The notes below the pieces were generated by a model. The model was not told where the DNA came from and made no database searches. It saw only the letters and a list, made by a program, of their open reading frames with translations. A DNA stretch of 64,000 nucleotides. Source: Halomonas alkalicola. Its GTDB lineage: Bacteria; Pseudomonadota; Gammaproteobacteria; Pseudomonadales; Halomonadaceae. Every line of letters starts with the position of its first letter. Positions within the stretch are counted from its first letter, which is position 1. Position numbers and translations under genes: made by a program. The stretch lies in assembly GCF_030704205.1 (NCBI RefSeq), contig NZ_CP131913.1, positions 248,001 to 312,000 on the forward strand. Direction: 5' to 3'. Below, piece after piece: positions 1 through 9,972 of the stretch.

Positions 1-327
1 GGTTGCTGCAGGAGTACCTCAACGCCAGCGACGAGGCCCACTGGGGCCTGGTCAGTGACGGCCAGCGCCTTCGCATCCTGCGCGACAACCCCTCAATGAC
101 CCGCCCGGCCTTCGTCGAGATCGATCTGGCCAGCCTGTTCAGCGAGGAGCGCCTGCCCGAGTTCCGCCGTTTATGGCTGCTGCTCCATGCCAGCCGCTTC
201 GCGCCCCGCGAGCTGGAAGGAAAGCCATCCTGCTGGCTTGAGCAGTGGCGCGAGCAGGCCGAGGAGCAGGGCGAGCGCCTGCTCGACAAGCTGCGCCTCG
301 GTGTCACCGACGCCCTCAAGGCCCTAG
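1..327 (+). pseudogene. PglX/Eco57I-like adenine methyltransferase, N-terminal-side fragment (cut by IS1182-family element)
   Basis: This is open reading frame from the left window edge to the IS border at 327/328. The frame remains open for 12 more codons inside the IS and stops at 365. The encoded segment (an LRILRDN motif, then a helical stretch rich in Leu and Glu) is typical of the region just before the helical spacer of large Eco57I/PglX-type methyltransferases. The true start lies outside the window. Joining base 326 to base 1922 (CTAG kept once) reads ALKAL followed by GDGFLAHPENH in one frame, so this piece and the piece from 1919 to 5362 were one gene. The gene is inactive as it stands unless the element excises. 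Function of this part (target recognition or nuclease module) cannot be seen here. Confidence 0.8.
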
Positions 328-1918
328 CAGCCTGTCGGTCTTTCCGTTGCACCGTGAGATACTGACCACCGTCATCGCCGAGCTGAGAAGATCGCCATGA
401 GCCGCTTCATCCCTGTGGATCGCCAGACCGATTACCTGCTGCCGCCTTCGGTAGACGAGTGGTTGCCCGATGGTCACCTGGCGCGGTTCGTTGTCGATGT
501 TGTCGAACAACTGGACCTCTCGACGTTGACCCGGCGTTACATGGGGCGGGGTTCCAAGGCACATCACCCGGCGGTGCTACTGAGCCTGCTGATCTACGGC
601 TACGCCACCGGGGTGGTCTCCAGCCGCAAGATCGAGCGTGCCACCTATGACTCGGTGGCGTTCCGCTACCTGGCCGCCAATACCCATCCCGACCATGACA
701 CGCTGGCCACCTTTCGCCGCCGCTTTCTGCCGGAACTGGAACAGTTGTTCGTACAGGTGCTGCTGCTGGCCCGCGAGATGAAGCTGCTCAAGCTTGGCAC
801 CATCGCCCTGGACGGCACCAAGCTCAAGGCCAACGCCAGCAAGCACAAGGCGTTGTCGTATGGCCATGCCAAGAAGCTGGAGGCACAGTTCAGGGCAGAG
901 GTGAAAGCGCTGACCGATCGGGCCGAGTCGGCGGACAAGGAGGACGCGGCCGACGGCATGGATATCCCCGCCGAGATTGCCCGCCGTGAAGCCCGCCTGG
1001 CGGCCATCGCTGAGGCGAAGGCCAAGATCGAGGCGCGCGCCGAGGAGCGGGACGCCACCGAGCAAGCCGCCTATCAGGAAAAGGTGGCGCGGCGGGAGGC
1101 GCAGCGCAAGGCCGGCAAGAAGCCCCGTGGGCGTGACCCCGAACCGCCCACTGGTGGCCCGCGTGACAAGGATCAGATCAATTTCACCGACCCGCAGTCG
1201 CGCATCATGCCGGTCACCGGCAAGGGGTTTGATCAGTGCTACAACGCCCAAGCCGCGGTTGATACCGAGAGTCTGCTGGTGACCCATGTCCACGTCACGC
1301 AGGCGACCAATGACAAGCAGCAAGTCATGCCGCTACTGACGGCCTGGCAAGGTTACCCGGAAACGCTGGGAAAACCTGACCACCTGCTGGGTGATACCGG
1401 CTACTTCAGTGCCAGCAATATCCAGGCCTGCCATGACCATGGTATCGAACCGCTGTTGGCGATGAAGCGAGACGTCCATCACCTTCCGGTCTTTGAACGT
1501 TTCGCCGCGGATCCGCCTGCCCCGGAGAGCGAGGACCCCGTCGAACAGATGGCACACCGCTTGAAGACGCAGGCGGGCCGAGCGCTCTACGCATTGCGCA
1601 AAAATACCGTGGAGCCGGTCTTCGGGATCATCAAACACGTGATGGGGTTCCGGCAGTTCTCGCTACGCGGACTGGATAAGGTCAGCGGCGAGTGGCGATT
1701 GGCCACCATGGCGTGGAATATCAAGCGGATGCACCGGTTGACGGCGGGCTGAGGGCTCGCCGCGCCCAACCGGCCAGCAGGCAAGGCGTCAGAACCGCCT
1801 TGCAGAAGCTGAGGGGCAGGTTAAGAGCCACACAACAGCACCAACACCAACACCAACACAGGGGGGGGTGAAGAACCCACGCCTCAGCTCATCCATTAAC
1901 CTCAAGTCCGACAGACTG
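328..1918 (+). mobile_element. IS1182-family insertion sequence, 1591 bp, in the methyltransferase gene
   Basis: Both ends are visible. The left end begins CAGCCTGTCGGTCTT; the right end, read inward on the other strand, begins CAGTCTGTCGGACTT. The element is flanked by the palindromic four bases CTAG at 324-327 and 1919-1922. It carries one intact transposase gene (397-1752). Removing the element with one CTAG restores the interrupted frame exactly, so the insertion is clean and probably recent. Confidence 0.9.
397..1752 (+). CDS. IS1182-family transposase
   Basis: This 451-residue protein catalyses transposition of the surrounding element. Family assignment rests on the N-terminal helical domain (a PSVDEWLP motif and a segment beginning HPAVLLSLLIYGY) and on a DDE-type core. 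The core shows Asp in LDGTKL, Asp in GDTGY, and Glu in TVEPVFGIIK near the C-terminus. A charged coiled-coil-like insertion (about residues 165-250) sits between the first two catalytic residues, as is usual in this family. The start ATG is placed about 70 bp inside the left end. Length is normal and no frameshift is seen, so it is probably functional. It is transcribed in the same direction as the methyltransferase it interrupts, so it could give some outward transcription into the downstream genes. Confidence 0.93.
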   Translation: MSRFIPVDRQTDYLLPPSVDEWLPDGHLARFVVDVVEQLDLSTLTRRYMGRGSKAHHPAVLLSLLIYGYATGVVSSRKIERATYDSVAFRYLAANTHPDHDTLATFRRRFLPELEQLFVQVLLLAREMKLLKLGTIALDGTKLKANASKHKALSYGHAKKLEAQFRAEVKALTDRAESADKEDAADGMDIPAEIARREARLAAIAEAKAKIEARAEERDATEQAAYQEKVARREAQRKAGKKPRGRDPEPPTGGPRDKDQINFTDPQSRIMPVTGKGFDQCYNAQAAVDTESLLVTHVHVTQATNDKQQVMPLLTAWQGYPETLGKPDHLLGDTGYFSASNIQACHDHGIEPLLAMKRDVHHLPVFERFAADPPAPESEDPVEQMAHRLKTQAGRALYALRKNTVEPVFGIIKHVMGFRQFSLRGLDKVSGEWRLATMAWNIKRMHRLTAG

Positions 1919-4900
1919 CTAGGCGATGGTTTCCTGGCCCACCCCGAGAACCACGCCCTGCGCCAGCGCTTCCTCGATGGCGAGCTGGACGCCCACGCCT
2001 ACTATCAGGAGCTCTTGCGTCTGGTCTACCGGCTGCTGTTCCTGCTGCGTGCCGAGGCCCGCGACCTGCTCCACCCGGCGGATAGCGACCCACTGGCCCG
2101 TGAGCGCTACCGTGAGGGCTACAGCCTGGAGCTTCTGCGTCAGGCGGCACGCAAGACCCACCGCTTCGAGCCGCGTCATCACGACCTCTGGCTGACGCTC
2201 CAGCAGACCCTCAGTGGCCTGGCCGGTGGGCAGCCACTGCTGGCGCTCCCTGCCCTGGGCGGGCTCTTTGATTCCGCGCAGTGTCACAACCTGGATGCGG
2301 CGCTGATCGATAACCGCTCGCTGCTCAATGCCATGCGCGCCCTCACCTGGCATCGTAGCGACGTCCGCCGTGGCCTGGTCGCCACCGACTACGCCAACAT
2401 GGACGCCGAGGAGCTGGGCAGCGTCTATGAGGCCCTGCTCGAGCTGGTGCCCGCCGTCAACGAGACGACCTGGCAGTTCCGCTTTGTGGGCCTGGACGAC
2501 GGGGACAGCACCGCCGGAAATCTGCGCAAGCTCACCGGCTCCTACTACACCCCGGACGTACTGGTGCAGTCGCTGATCGACACCGCCCTGAAGCCGGTGA
2601 TCCACCAGCGACTGGAGGAACACCGCGAGCGGCCCCGCCAGGCCCTGCTGGAACTGCGCATCGTCGACCCGGCCTGTGGCTCCGGCCACTTCCTGCTCGC
2701 CGCCACCCGCACCCTGGCCCGCGAGATCGCTCGCCTGGACGCCGAGGACAACGAGCCCACCCCGGAACAGTTCCAGCACGCCCTGCGCGAGGTGGCCCAG
2801 CACTGCATCTTCGGGGTGGACGTGAACCCCATGGCGGTGGAGCTCTGCCGTACCGCGCTGTGGATGGAAGCCCTGGAGCCTGGCAAGCCGCTCACCTTCC
2901 TGGACAGCCACATCCAAGCCGGCAACGCCCTGATCGGGGTGTTCGATCCCACAGTGCTGGAGAACGGCATCCCCCAGGAGGCCTTCGATGCCATCGAGGG
3001 TGACGACAAGGAGCTGCTCAAGGGGCTGCGCAAGCGCAACAAGGCCATGGCCGATACCCTGGCCGTGGACCTGCGCATCAATGCCAGCCAGCTTGCCGCG
3101 GTGGAAGAGCTCCCCGAGGAGTCGCTGGAGGAGATCGCCGAGAAGCGCCAGCAGTGGGAGGCGGCCCAGGAGAACCCCGAGACCCGCCGCGCCCGCCTGA
3201 TGCAGGACCTCTGGACGGCGGCCTTCTTCATTCCCAAGACCGAAAGCCACAAGGCTCGCATCGTCACCAACGAGGCGCTGATGGCCGCCAACCGTGACGA
3301 GCTCGACCCACAGATCGAGGCCGAGGTGCGCCTGCGCGCCGAGCAGAACCACTTCTTCCACTGGCGGCTGCAGTTCCCGGAGGTCTTCGATCGCGAATCA
3401 CCGGGCTTCGATGTGGTGCTGGGCAACCCGCCGTGGGAGCGCATCAAGCTCCAGGAGAAGGAGTTCTTCGCCGTGCGTGCCCCGGAGATCGCCGAGGCAC
3501 GCAACGCCTCCGCTCGCGGCCGCATGATCCAGGCCCTGGCCGACAGTGACAACCCCACTGAGCAACAGCTCCACGCCGAGTTCCAGCTCGCCCGCCATGC
3601 TGCCGAGGCCTCGAGCCAGTTCGTGCGTAAAGGCGGGCGCTTCCCGCTCACCGGCACCGGCGACGTCAACCTCTATGCGCTGTTCGCCGAGCTGGCGCTC
3701 AGGCTGATCGGGCGCGGTAGCCGGGCAGGCATAATCGTGCCTACCGGCATCGCCACCGATGACAGCACCAAGGCCTACTTCGATGCGCTGGGTACCGGTC
3801 ATCGCCTGGCCAGCCTCTACGACTTTGAGAATCGGGAAAAGCTCTTCAAGTCGGTCGATAGCCGCATGAAGTTCGTCTTAATGACCATTGCCGACCAAGT
3901 TGAAGTTGCCGATCTGATGTTCTTCGCCACCCGCATCGAACACCTGCACGACGAGGAGCGCCACTTCCAGCTCTCGCCGGACGACTTCGCGCTGATCAAC
4001 CCCAATACCCGCACCTGCCCGGTGTTCCGCTCCAAGCGAGATGCAGAGCTGACCCGCAAGCTCTACCGCCAGGCGCCGGTGCTGATCCAGGAAGCCCCCG
4101 AGCAGAACCCCTGGGGCATAAGTTTTTCGCGGCTCTTCGACATGTCCAACGACAGCAACCTCTTCCATGGCTTGGAAGACCTGCGCGAAGGGGGTGGCTA
4201 TCTCGACGGCAACCGCTTCCACCAAGGCGATACTCGCTACCTCCCTCTGTATGAAGCCAAGATGGTCCACCACTATGACCATCGCTTCGCGACCTACGAC
4301 TCCCAAGGTGAGGATATCCGGGACGCCACGCCGGCAGAAAAGGCCAACCCCGACTTCGCTCCCCTCCCCCGCTACTGGGTCAACGATTGGGAGGTGGTGC
4401 TGCGCACCGCCGATGTGCCCCAGGACGTGATCAAGGGTGTGAAGAAGGAAGATGCCGACAAGCTGGACAAGGCCCTGCGTACCTGGCTTGCCGGTCTGCT
4501 GCTGGTGCGTGGAGAGGCCGATCACGCCTCGCAATTGCTGGGCAAGCAGGTAGTCAAGCAGGGCTCTACTGCCAGCCTCTTCGATCAGGCGGAGGAGACT
4601 AGGGCCGGTCTTGAGGCTCGCCAGCTGGCCGAAACCCACCCGATGGAGGATGACCAGCTCGTCGACTGGCTGGGACGCTTCGAGGGCGGCGAAGATCGCT
4701 TCGCGCTGGTGGAAGACCTGCTGCCCGGTCGCTGCCCCCACTACCTGCTGGGCTTTCGCGATATATGCCGCTCTACTGATGAGCGAACAGTCATTGGATC
4801 TACGATTCCCTTTACCGCGGTGGGCAACAAGTATCCACTACTGTTTCTTCCAGTAGCGATGAGCCCAAGACTGAAGGCTGCTCTCCAAGGCAACCTTGCT

Positions 4901-5362
4901 TCGCTTGCACTTGATTACGTCGCCAGACAGAAGATTGGTGGAACCACCCTGAACTTCTTTATCGCGAAGCAGCTCCCGGTGCTTCCACCGGATGCCTACG
5001 ACGAAGAAGCCCTCGACTATATCGTCCCGCGGGTCCTGGAGCTGACCTATACCAGCCATGACCTGGCCCCCTTCGCCCGGGATCTCGGCTACGAGGGCGC
5101 GCCCTGCGGCTGGGACCCGGAGCGCCGGCACCGGCTGCGCTGCGAGCTCGACGCCTACTATGCCCACCTCTACGGCCTCACCCGCAACGAGCTGCGCTAT
5201 ATCCTCGACCCGGCCGAGGTGATGGGCCCCGACTACCCCTCGGTCACCTTCCCAGGCCTGAAGCGCAAGGAGATCGCCGAGTTCGGTGAGTACCGCACCC
5301 AGCGCCGGGTGCTGGAGGCGTTTGATGTTCTGGCCTCTACCAAGGAGGGGGTTCTCGCATGA
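1919..5362 (+). pseudogene. PglX/Eco57I-like N6-adenine DNA methyltransferase, catalytic and C-terminal part
   Basis: This is the larger remnant of the split methyltransferase, about 1147 codons from the CTAG target copy. The apparent GTG start at 1868 lies inside the IS and is not the original one. The SAM-binding motif I reads DPACGSGHF (about 2665-2690), preceded by the family block GSYYTPDVLVQSLI. The catalytic motif IV is NPPW (3424-3435). A long C-terminal target-recognition half follows. Known relatives (PglX of BREX, DrmMI of DISARM, Eco57I) transfer a methyl group to adenine N6, marking host DNA. The stop overlaps the next start (ATGA at 5359), so it headed the array operon. A truncated protein from the IS-internal GTG would keep both SAM motifs, so residual activity is possible but unproven. 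Confidence 0.82.
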
Positions 5363-6621
5363 CGATGTTTCAGTCAATTGATACTCAGCGGCTTTGCGAG
5401 TTGGTCCATTCGGCCTGGAAACGGGTCGCCTTTATCGGCCCAGCCATGACCACAGAGGTGGCCGCCGCGCTGTCGAATAAATTCAGCCAGCTGGACCGCC
5501 GCGGGGTAACGATCATCATCGACTACGATGAGGCTATCTTTCGCCTTGGGTATGGCCACCACGAGGCGATAGAAATCCTGAAGGAGTCAGGCATTGAGCT
5601 CCGCAAGGAATCGGGCCTGCGAATTAGCGCCTTGGTGATCGATGACCAAGGCTGGATTCTCCATCAATCCCCCATGGCGGTTGAGAGTCCTGATGCACCC
5701 GTTCGCAACGCTATGGCGCTTAGTGCCGAGCAGGTCAAAGAAGTCTGCTTCTCAGCAGGCATTCAAGACGAGCCCCGCGACAGCTCCTCAACCTCATCAG
5801 AGCACAGTGCTGCGAGCGAGCGCATTGAAATTGGTCTCACACCCATTCCTGAAGCTGAATACAGCAGCATAAAGAAGGCCATTGACAGCAACCCGCCACA
5901 GGCGTTCGACCTACAGCGCCAGGTCAATGTCTATACAGCCAGCCTTCAGTTTGTCGATATCGAACTGACAGGCGGTCGTGTAGAGTCGCGCACCATCCGA
6001 CTTCCCGCAAGTCTTCAGAAACAGCTATTCGGTAATAATGATGAGGTCGACTCGCGTTTAAAGGCCAGCTACAAGCTGATCGACTCCCCCCAACTGAAGG
6101 GGCTTGACGAGATTCGCAGGGATGTCGATGAGCTCAGGCAGTATACCCGCCAGCTCAATAAGCGGCTTGGTCGCGTCATTCTCACGGCAAAGAAAGACAG
6201 GTTTCAAAAAAGGCAGCTAGCGCTGGAAGAAAAGATCTTGTCCTGGAAGAAAGACGCCAAGGCCGTCATAAAATCAGAGATCGATAAATCCATCAATGAG
6301 CTCGCCGAAGCTCTGGCGCCCCTGGTGCTCGAGAACCCACCGATCGAGCTGGAGTCAGTCATAGTCGGCGAGCCAACCAAACAGCAAGCCATCGACTTCA
6401 TAAAAGAAACGCTTTACAGGGTCGCCCCCGATCCCGGCAAGCTTGTTGACGACATGAAGCTCCACTGCATCTTCAAGGATGTCACCTACGAAATGCTGAA
6501 AAACGAAGAGTTTCAGGGTTTAATCGAAAAGTTTTACCCCGACCTGAAGTCCCGAATTATGCAGGAATCGAGCGCTGCTAAGGCACGCACCATCTCAATC
6601 GAAGATGACCTGTTCAGTTAA
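5359..6621 (+). CDS. PLD-fold-like protein with helical C-terminal half, defence-array component
   Basis: This 420-residue protein has a start ATG that overlaps the methyltransferase stop. Residues 1 to about 125 look like one phospholipase-D-type sandwich: a short helix, VAFIGPAMT, a strand VTIIIDYD, and a final strand ending ILHQSPM. No HxK catalytic motif is visible, so if the fold assignment is right the nuclease site is lost or degenerate. Residues about 150-420 are mostly charged helices with coiled-coil character and no recognised motif. The position between a methyltransferase and a helicase recalls DISARM, where a PLD protein (DrmC) is a component, but this is not a clear DrmC. A structural or targeting role is more likely than cleavage. 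Base composition is lower in GC than the flanking genes. Confidence 0.6.
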   Translation: MTMFQSIDTQRLCELVHSAWKRVAFIGPAMTTEVAAALSNKFSQLDRRGVTIIIDYDEAIFRLGYGHHEAIEILKESGIELRKESGLRISALVIDDQGWILHQSPMAVESPDAPVRNAMALSAEQVKEVCFSAGIQDEPRDSSSTSSEHSAASERIEIGLTPIPEAEYSSIKKAIDSNPPQAFDLQRQVNVYTASLQFVDIELTGGRVESRTIRLPASLQKQLFGNNDEVDSRLKASYKLIDSPQLKGLDEIRRDVDELRQYTRQLNKRLGRVILTAKKDRFQKRQLALEEKILSWKKDAKAVIKSEIDKSINELAEALAPLVLENPPIELESVIVGEPTKQQAIDFIKETLYRVAPDPGKLVDDMKLHCIFKDVTYEMLKNEEFQGLIEKFYPDLKSRIMQESSAAKARTISIEDDLFS

Positions 6622-6636
6622 GGCCAACTGATAACC

Positions 6637-9600
6637 ATGAGCACGCAGGAACTCGCTTCACGCATCTTACAGGTTCTCGAACAGGAACCTGGGCTTCTCG
6701 GCCGGGAGATCGCCGAGCGCATCGGCTGTGACAAGAAGCAGGTCAACGGCCTGCTCTACAGCCTGCTGCGCGACACCCTCTACCAGGACAGCCAATACCG
6801 TTGGTATCCAAAACAACAGGCACCACGGACCTCGACGCCGGCCAGCGAGTACTCCGATACCGATCTGTCCAGGCTGGCGCGCTACTATCTCGCCTGCATG
6901 GGGCAGGATGAGCGCGGCGTCTCCATCTTCGCCTACGACAAGTTCGGCAAGCCGGACTATGCGGAGCTCTCGCAGCTCCCCCAGTATGACGATATCTTCC
7001 AGCAGCCCGCCGCCCGCGACCTGCTGTCCCGGAGGCGCAACGACAAGGGTCGCATGGAGGTATTCTTCGGCTATCCCACCCTGCTGCGGCCTCACCAGTC
7101 AGCGAAGGGCTGGCGCGGGTTCTTCGTCGAGCCCCTGTTCCTCTACCCGGTCGAGCTCAACAACGGGCCCGGAAGCCAGCCGATGCTTCAGGCCGGCTTT
7201 CCGATCCTAAACCACAAGGCACTGCAATTCCTGACCCGCACGCAGCGCGAGGCGCTGATGGAAGAGCTGGTGCAGCTGGAAGAGGAGCTCGGTCTGACCG
7301 GTCAGTTCGAGCCCCCCGATCTCGATGAGCTGACCCTTCGTCTCCAGGCCATCCGCCCCGAGTGGCTCTGGGTGGAAGCGATCGACCCCCAGCAGCTGGG
7401 TGACACACCGGCTCTGGCCGAGGCCCAGCAGGGTGGCCTCTACAACCGTGCCATGCTGGTCATGGCCGAGCGCTCACCCTTCACCCAGGGGCTCGAGTCC
7501 GAGCTCAAACAGCTGGCACAGCTGGCGGAAGGACGCTACCAGGGCTCGGCCCTCAGCGACTGGTTGAAAGGCACAGTGGAGTCCTCACCCGGCACCGAAC
7601 AACGGCCCCTGATCGAGGTGCTGCCACTCAATACCGAGCAGCGCCAGGCCATCCAGCAGGCGCTGACCAACAAGCTGACCATCGTCACCGGCCCACCCGG
7701 CACCGGTAAATCGCAGGTGGTGACCAACCTGCTGATCAATGCGGCCTGGCAGGGCAAGCGCGTGTTATTCGCCAGCAAGAACAACAAGGCCGTGGACGTT
7801 GTGGAAACCCGCGTCAACAGCCTCGGGCCCCGCCCGATCTTGCTACGGGTAGGCTCCCAGCAGTACCAGACCCGGCTCGCTGAATATCTGCTCTCGATGC
7901 TCTCGACCACGGCCACCGCCGAGGATCAGGAAAACTACCGCGAGGCCTACACGTCGCACCGGCGCATCGAGGAGCGACTGATTCAGCTCGACAAGGATAC
8001 CCAGCAGCTTATCAGCCTGCGCAATCAGGTCGATGCCCTGGAGCAGGCTGCCGAGCAGGTGCGTCAGGAACTTTCACGCAGCCAGTTCAAGGGCATGCGG
8101 CATCTCGAACTGGAGCCCCTCATCGGCGCCAGCAGGCGACTGCGTGATGCAATTCACGGTGCCAGCAAGGACCAGCAGCCACTGTTGCCGCGCCTGTTGT
8201 GGGCCTTCAAGAAGCGCGAGCGACTGGACCAGCTGGCGCATGCGGCAAGACAACTGCCGTCCGATATCGAGACGCTGGGGCTCCAGCACCCGGCAATACG
8301 CGCCGATGAAGCCAGCCTTGCCGAGTGGCGAGCCTACGCAGGAGCCCTCAGCAGCCGCCTCGAACTAGTCGAGCATGCCTGCGAGTATTTCGATGCGCTT
8401 CAGGCCTTGCAGAGCGCCAAGAGTCTCGAAGAGATCAGCTTGGAGCAGATGCAGTGGATCCGCGCCCTCTCCGACAATGCCTTCACCCTTTGGCGGGCCT
8501 GGCTGGTCAACCAGCCGGCATCGCTCAGCAAAGAGGATCGCCAGAAGCTGAACCGCTACCACTCCCTGCTCAAGATGGTGATGGATACCGGGCCCGACAG
8601 TCAGCTCTCTCGCGAGGTAGGCAAGCAGTACCGGTCGCTCTTCCAGCAGGCCGCGCACCTACTCCCCTGCTGGGCTACCACGGCGCTTTCGGCCAGGGGC
8701 AAGATCCCGTTCGAGCCGGGTTTCTTCGACTTGGTGGTCTTCGATGAGGCCAGCCAGTGCGACATCGCCTCTGCCCTGCCCTTGCTCTATCGCGCCAAGC
8801 AGGCGGTGGTGATCGGCGACCCCAAGCAGCTCTCCCACATCAGCGGCCTGCAGCGCGGTCAGGATCAGCAGCTGCTGGAAAAACACGGGCTGATCGCCGA
8901 GTTCGCCCACTGGGCCTACTCCTACAACTCGCTATTTGACCTGGCTGCCGGCCTGGTGGAAGGCAGCGACATCGTCAACCTGCGCGACCACCACCGCAGC
9001 CACAACGACATCATCGAGTTCTCCAACCGCGAGTTCTATGAAGGAAGGCTCCGCGTCGCCACTCGCTATGACAACCTGGTGCGTCCTAGCCTCAAGGAAC
9101 CAGGGATTCGCTGGGTCAATGTTCAGGGTCAGGCCACACGTCCACCCATCGGAGGCGCCGAGAATCTGTCCGAGGCCAGGCAGATTGCGGCCGAGATCAA
9201 AGAGCTGGTGCTGGAACGTGGCTATCGCGGCTCGATCGGCGTTGTCTCGCCGTTTCGATCCCAGGCCAACCTGATCCGCAAGGTGGTCAACGCCGACGAG
9301 GTATTGGCCGCTCGTCTCCCCGCGCATGACTTCCTGGTGGATACCGTGCATAAGTTCCAGGGCGATGAACGCGACCTGATGATCTTCTCGCCGGTGGTCG
9401 CCAGCGGCATCAGCAACGGCGCCCTCGGCTTCATGCGCAACACTCCGAACCTGTTCAACGTCGCCATCACCCGGGCCCGGGGCATGCTGGTGGTGGTAGG
9501 CGACCTGACGGCCTGCTCACGCTGCGGTATCGACTATCTCGAGCGCTTCGCGAGCTACTCCCAGGCGCTCCAACAGCAGTCCGAGCGGGACCAGGAGCAG

Positions 9601-9972
9601 GGGCAACAGGATCTCGGCCCGGAATACCCTGCTGTCAGCAACCCCGAACGAGTCTCCGACTGGGAGCGCCTCTTCTATCGCGCCCTCTACCAGGCCGGAA
9701 TCCGCGCCATTCCCCAGTACAAGGTCGAGAAGTACGACCTCGACTTTGCCCTCTTCGTTGGTGATCGAAAGCTGAACATCGAGGTCGATGGCGAGCGCTA
9801 TCACCGAAACTGGACCGGCGAACTGTGTCGTCGTGATCAGATGCGTAATCAGCGGCTTTTCGAGCTCGGCTGGGACGTCAAGCGCTTCTGGGTCTACGAG
9901 GTTAGAGATGACCTGAGCCGCTGTATTCAACTCATCAAGGACTGGAAGGAACAAGGACGTGAGCCGCTATAG
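6637..9972 (+). CDS. SF1 DNA/RNA helicase with C-terminal DUF559/Vsr-like nuclease domain
   Basis: This is a 1111-residue protein. Residues 1-60 form a winged-helix-like segment (GREIAERIGCDKKQVNGL). The AAA/SF1 motor follows: Walker A GPPGTGKSQ near residue 352, a helical insertion, Walker B VVFDEASQCD near 700, then helicase motifs VVIGDPKQL and AITRARG. The last 100 residues carry an endonuclease-like fold with NIEVDGERYH near residue 1047, the pattern of DUF559/Vsr-type PD-(D/E)xK domains. Such fusions occur in many defence islands. The expected role is translocation along invading DNA coupled to cleavage. The gene is intact, 15 bp after the PLD-like gene, and its last 14 bases overlap the McrB start. 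Substrate cannot be told from sequence. Confidence 0.82.
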   Translation: MSTQELASRILQVLEQEPGLLGREIAERIGCDKKQVNGLLYSLLRDTLYQDSQYRWYPKQQAPRTSTPASEYSDTDLSRLARYYLACMGQDERGVSIFAYDKFGKPDYAELSQLPQYDDIFQQPAARDLLSRRRNDKGRMEVFFGYPTLLRPHQSAKGWRGFFVEPLFLYPVELNNGPGSQPMLQAGFPILNHKALQFLTRTQREALMEELVQLEEELGLTGQFEPPDLDELTLRLQAIRPEWLWVEAIDPQQLGDTPALAEAQQGGLYNRAMLVMAERSPFTQGLESELKQLAQLAEGRYQGSALSDWLKGTVESSPGTEQRPLIEVLPLNTEQRQAIQQALTNKLTIVTGPPGTGKSQVVTNLLINAAWQGKRVLFASKNNKAVDVVETRVNSLGPRPILLRVGSQQYQTRLAEYLLSMLSTTATAEDQENYREAYTSHRRIEERLIQLDKDTQQLISLRNQVDALEQAAEQVRQELSRSQFKGMRHLELEPLIGASRRLRDAIHGASKDQQPLLPRLLWAFKKRERLDQLAHAARQLPSDIETLGLQHPAIRADEASLAEWRAYAGALSSRLELVEHACEYFDALQALQSAKSLEEISLEQMQWIRALSDNAFTLWRAWLVNQPASLSKEDRQKLNRYHSLLKMVMDTGPDSQLSREVGKQYRSLFQQAAHLLPCWATTALSARGKIPFEPGFFDLVVFDEASQCDIASALPLLYRAKQAVVIGDPKQLSHISGLQRGQDQQLLEKHGLIAEFAHWAYSYNSLFDLAAGLVEGSDIVNLRDHHRSHNDIIEFSNREFYEGRLRVATRYDNLVRPSLKEPGIRWVNVQGQATRPPIGGAENLSEARQIAAEIKELVLERGYRGSIGVVSPFRSQANLIRKVVNADEVLAARLPAHDFLVDTVHKFQGDERDLMIFSPVVASGISNGALGFMRNTPNLFNVAITRARGMLVVVGDLTACSRCGIDYLERFASYSQALQQQSERDQEQGQQDLGPEYPAVSNPERVSDWERLFYRALYQAGIRAIPQYKVEKYDLDFALFVGDRKLNIEVDGERYHRNWTGELCRRDQMRNQRLFELGWDVKRFWVYEVRDDLSRCIQLIKDWKEQGREPL

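Noticed and set aside
1919..3361. 480-codon open frame on the minus strand
   Set aside because: Antisense shadow of the methyltransferase; composition is typical of GC-driven open frames.
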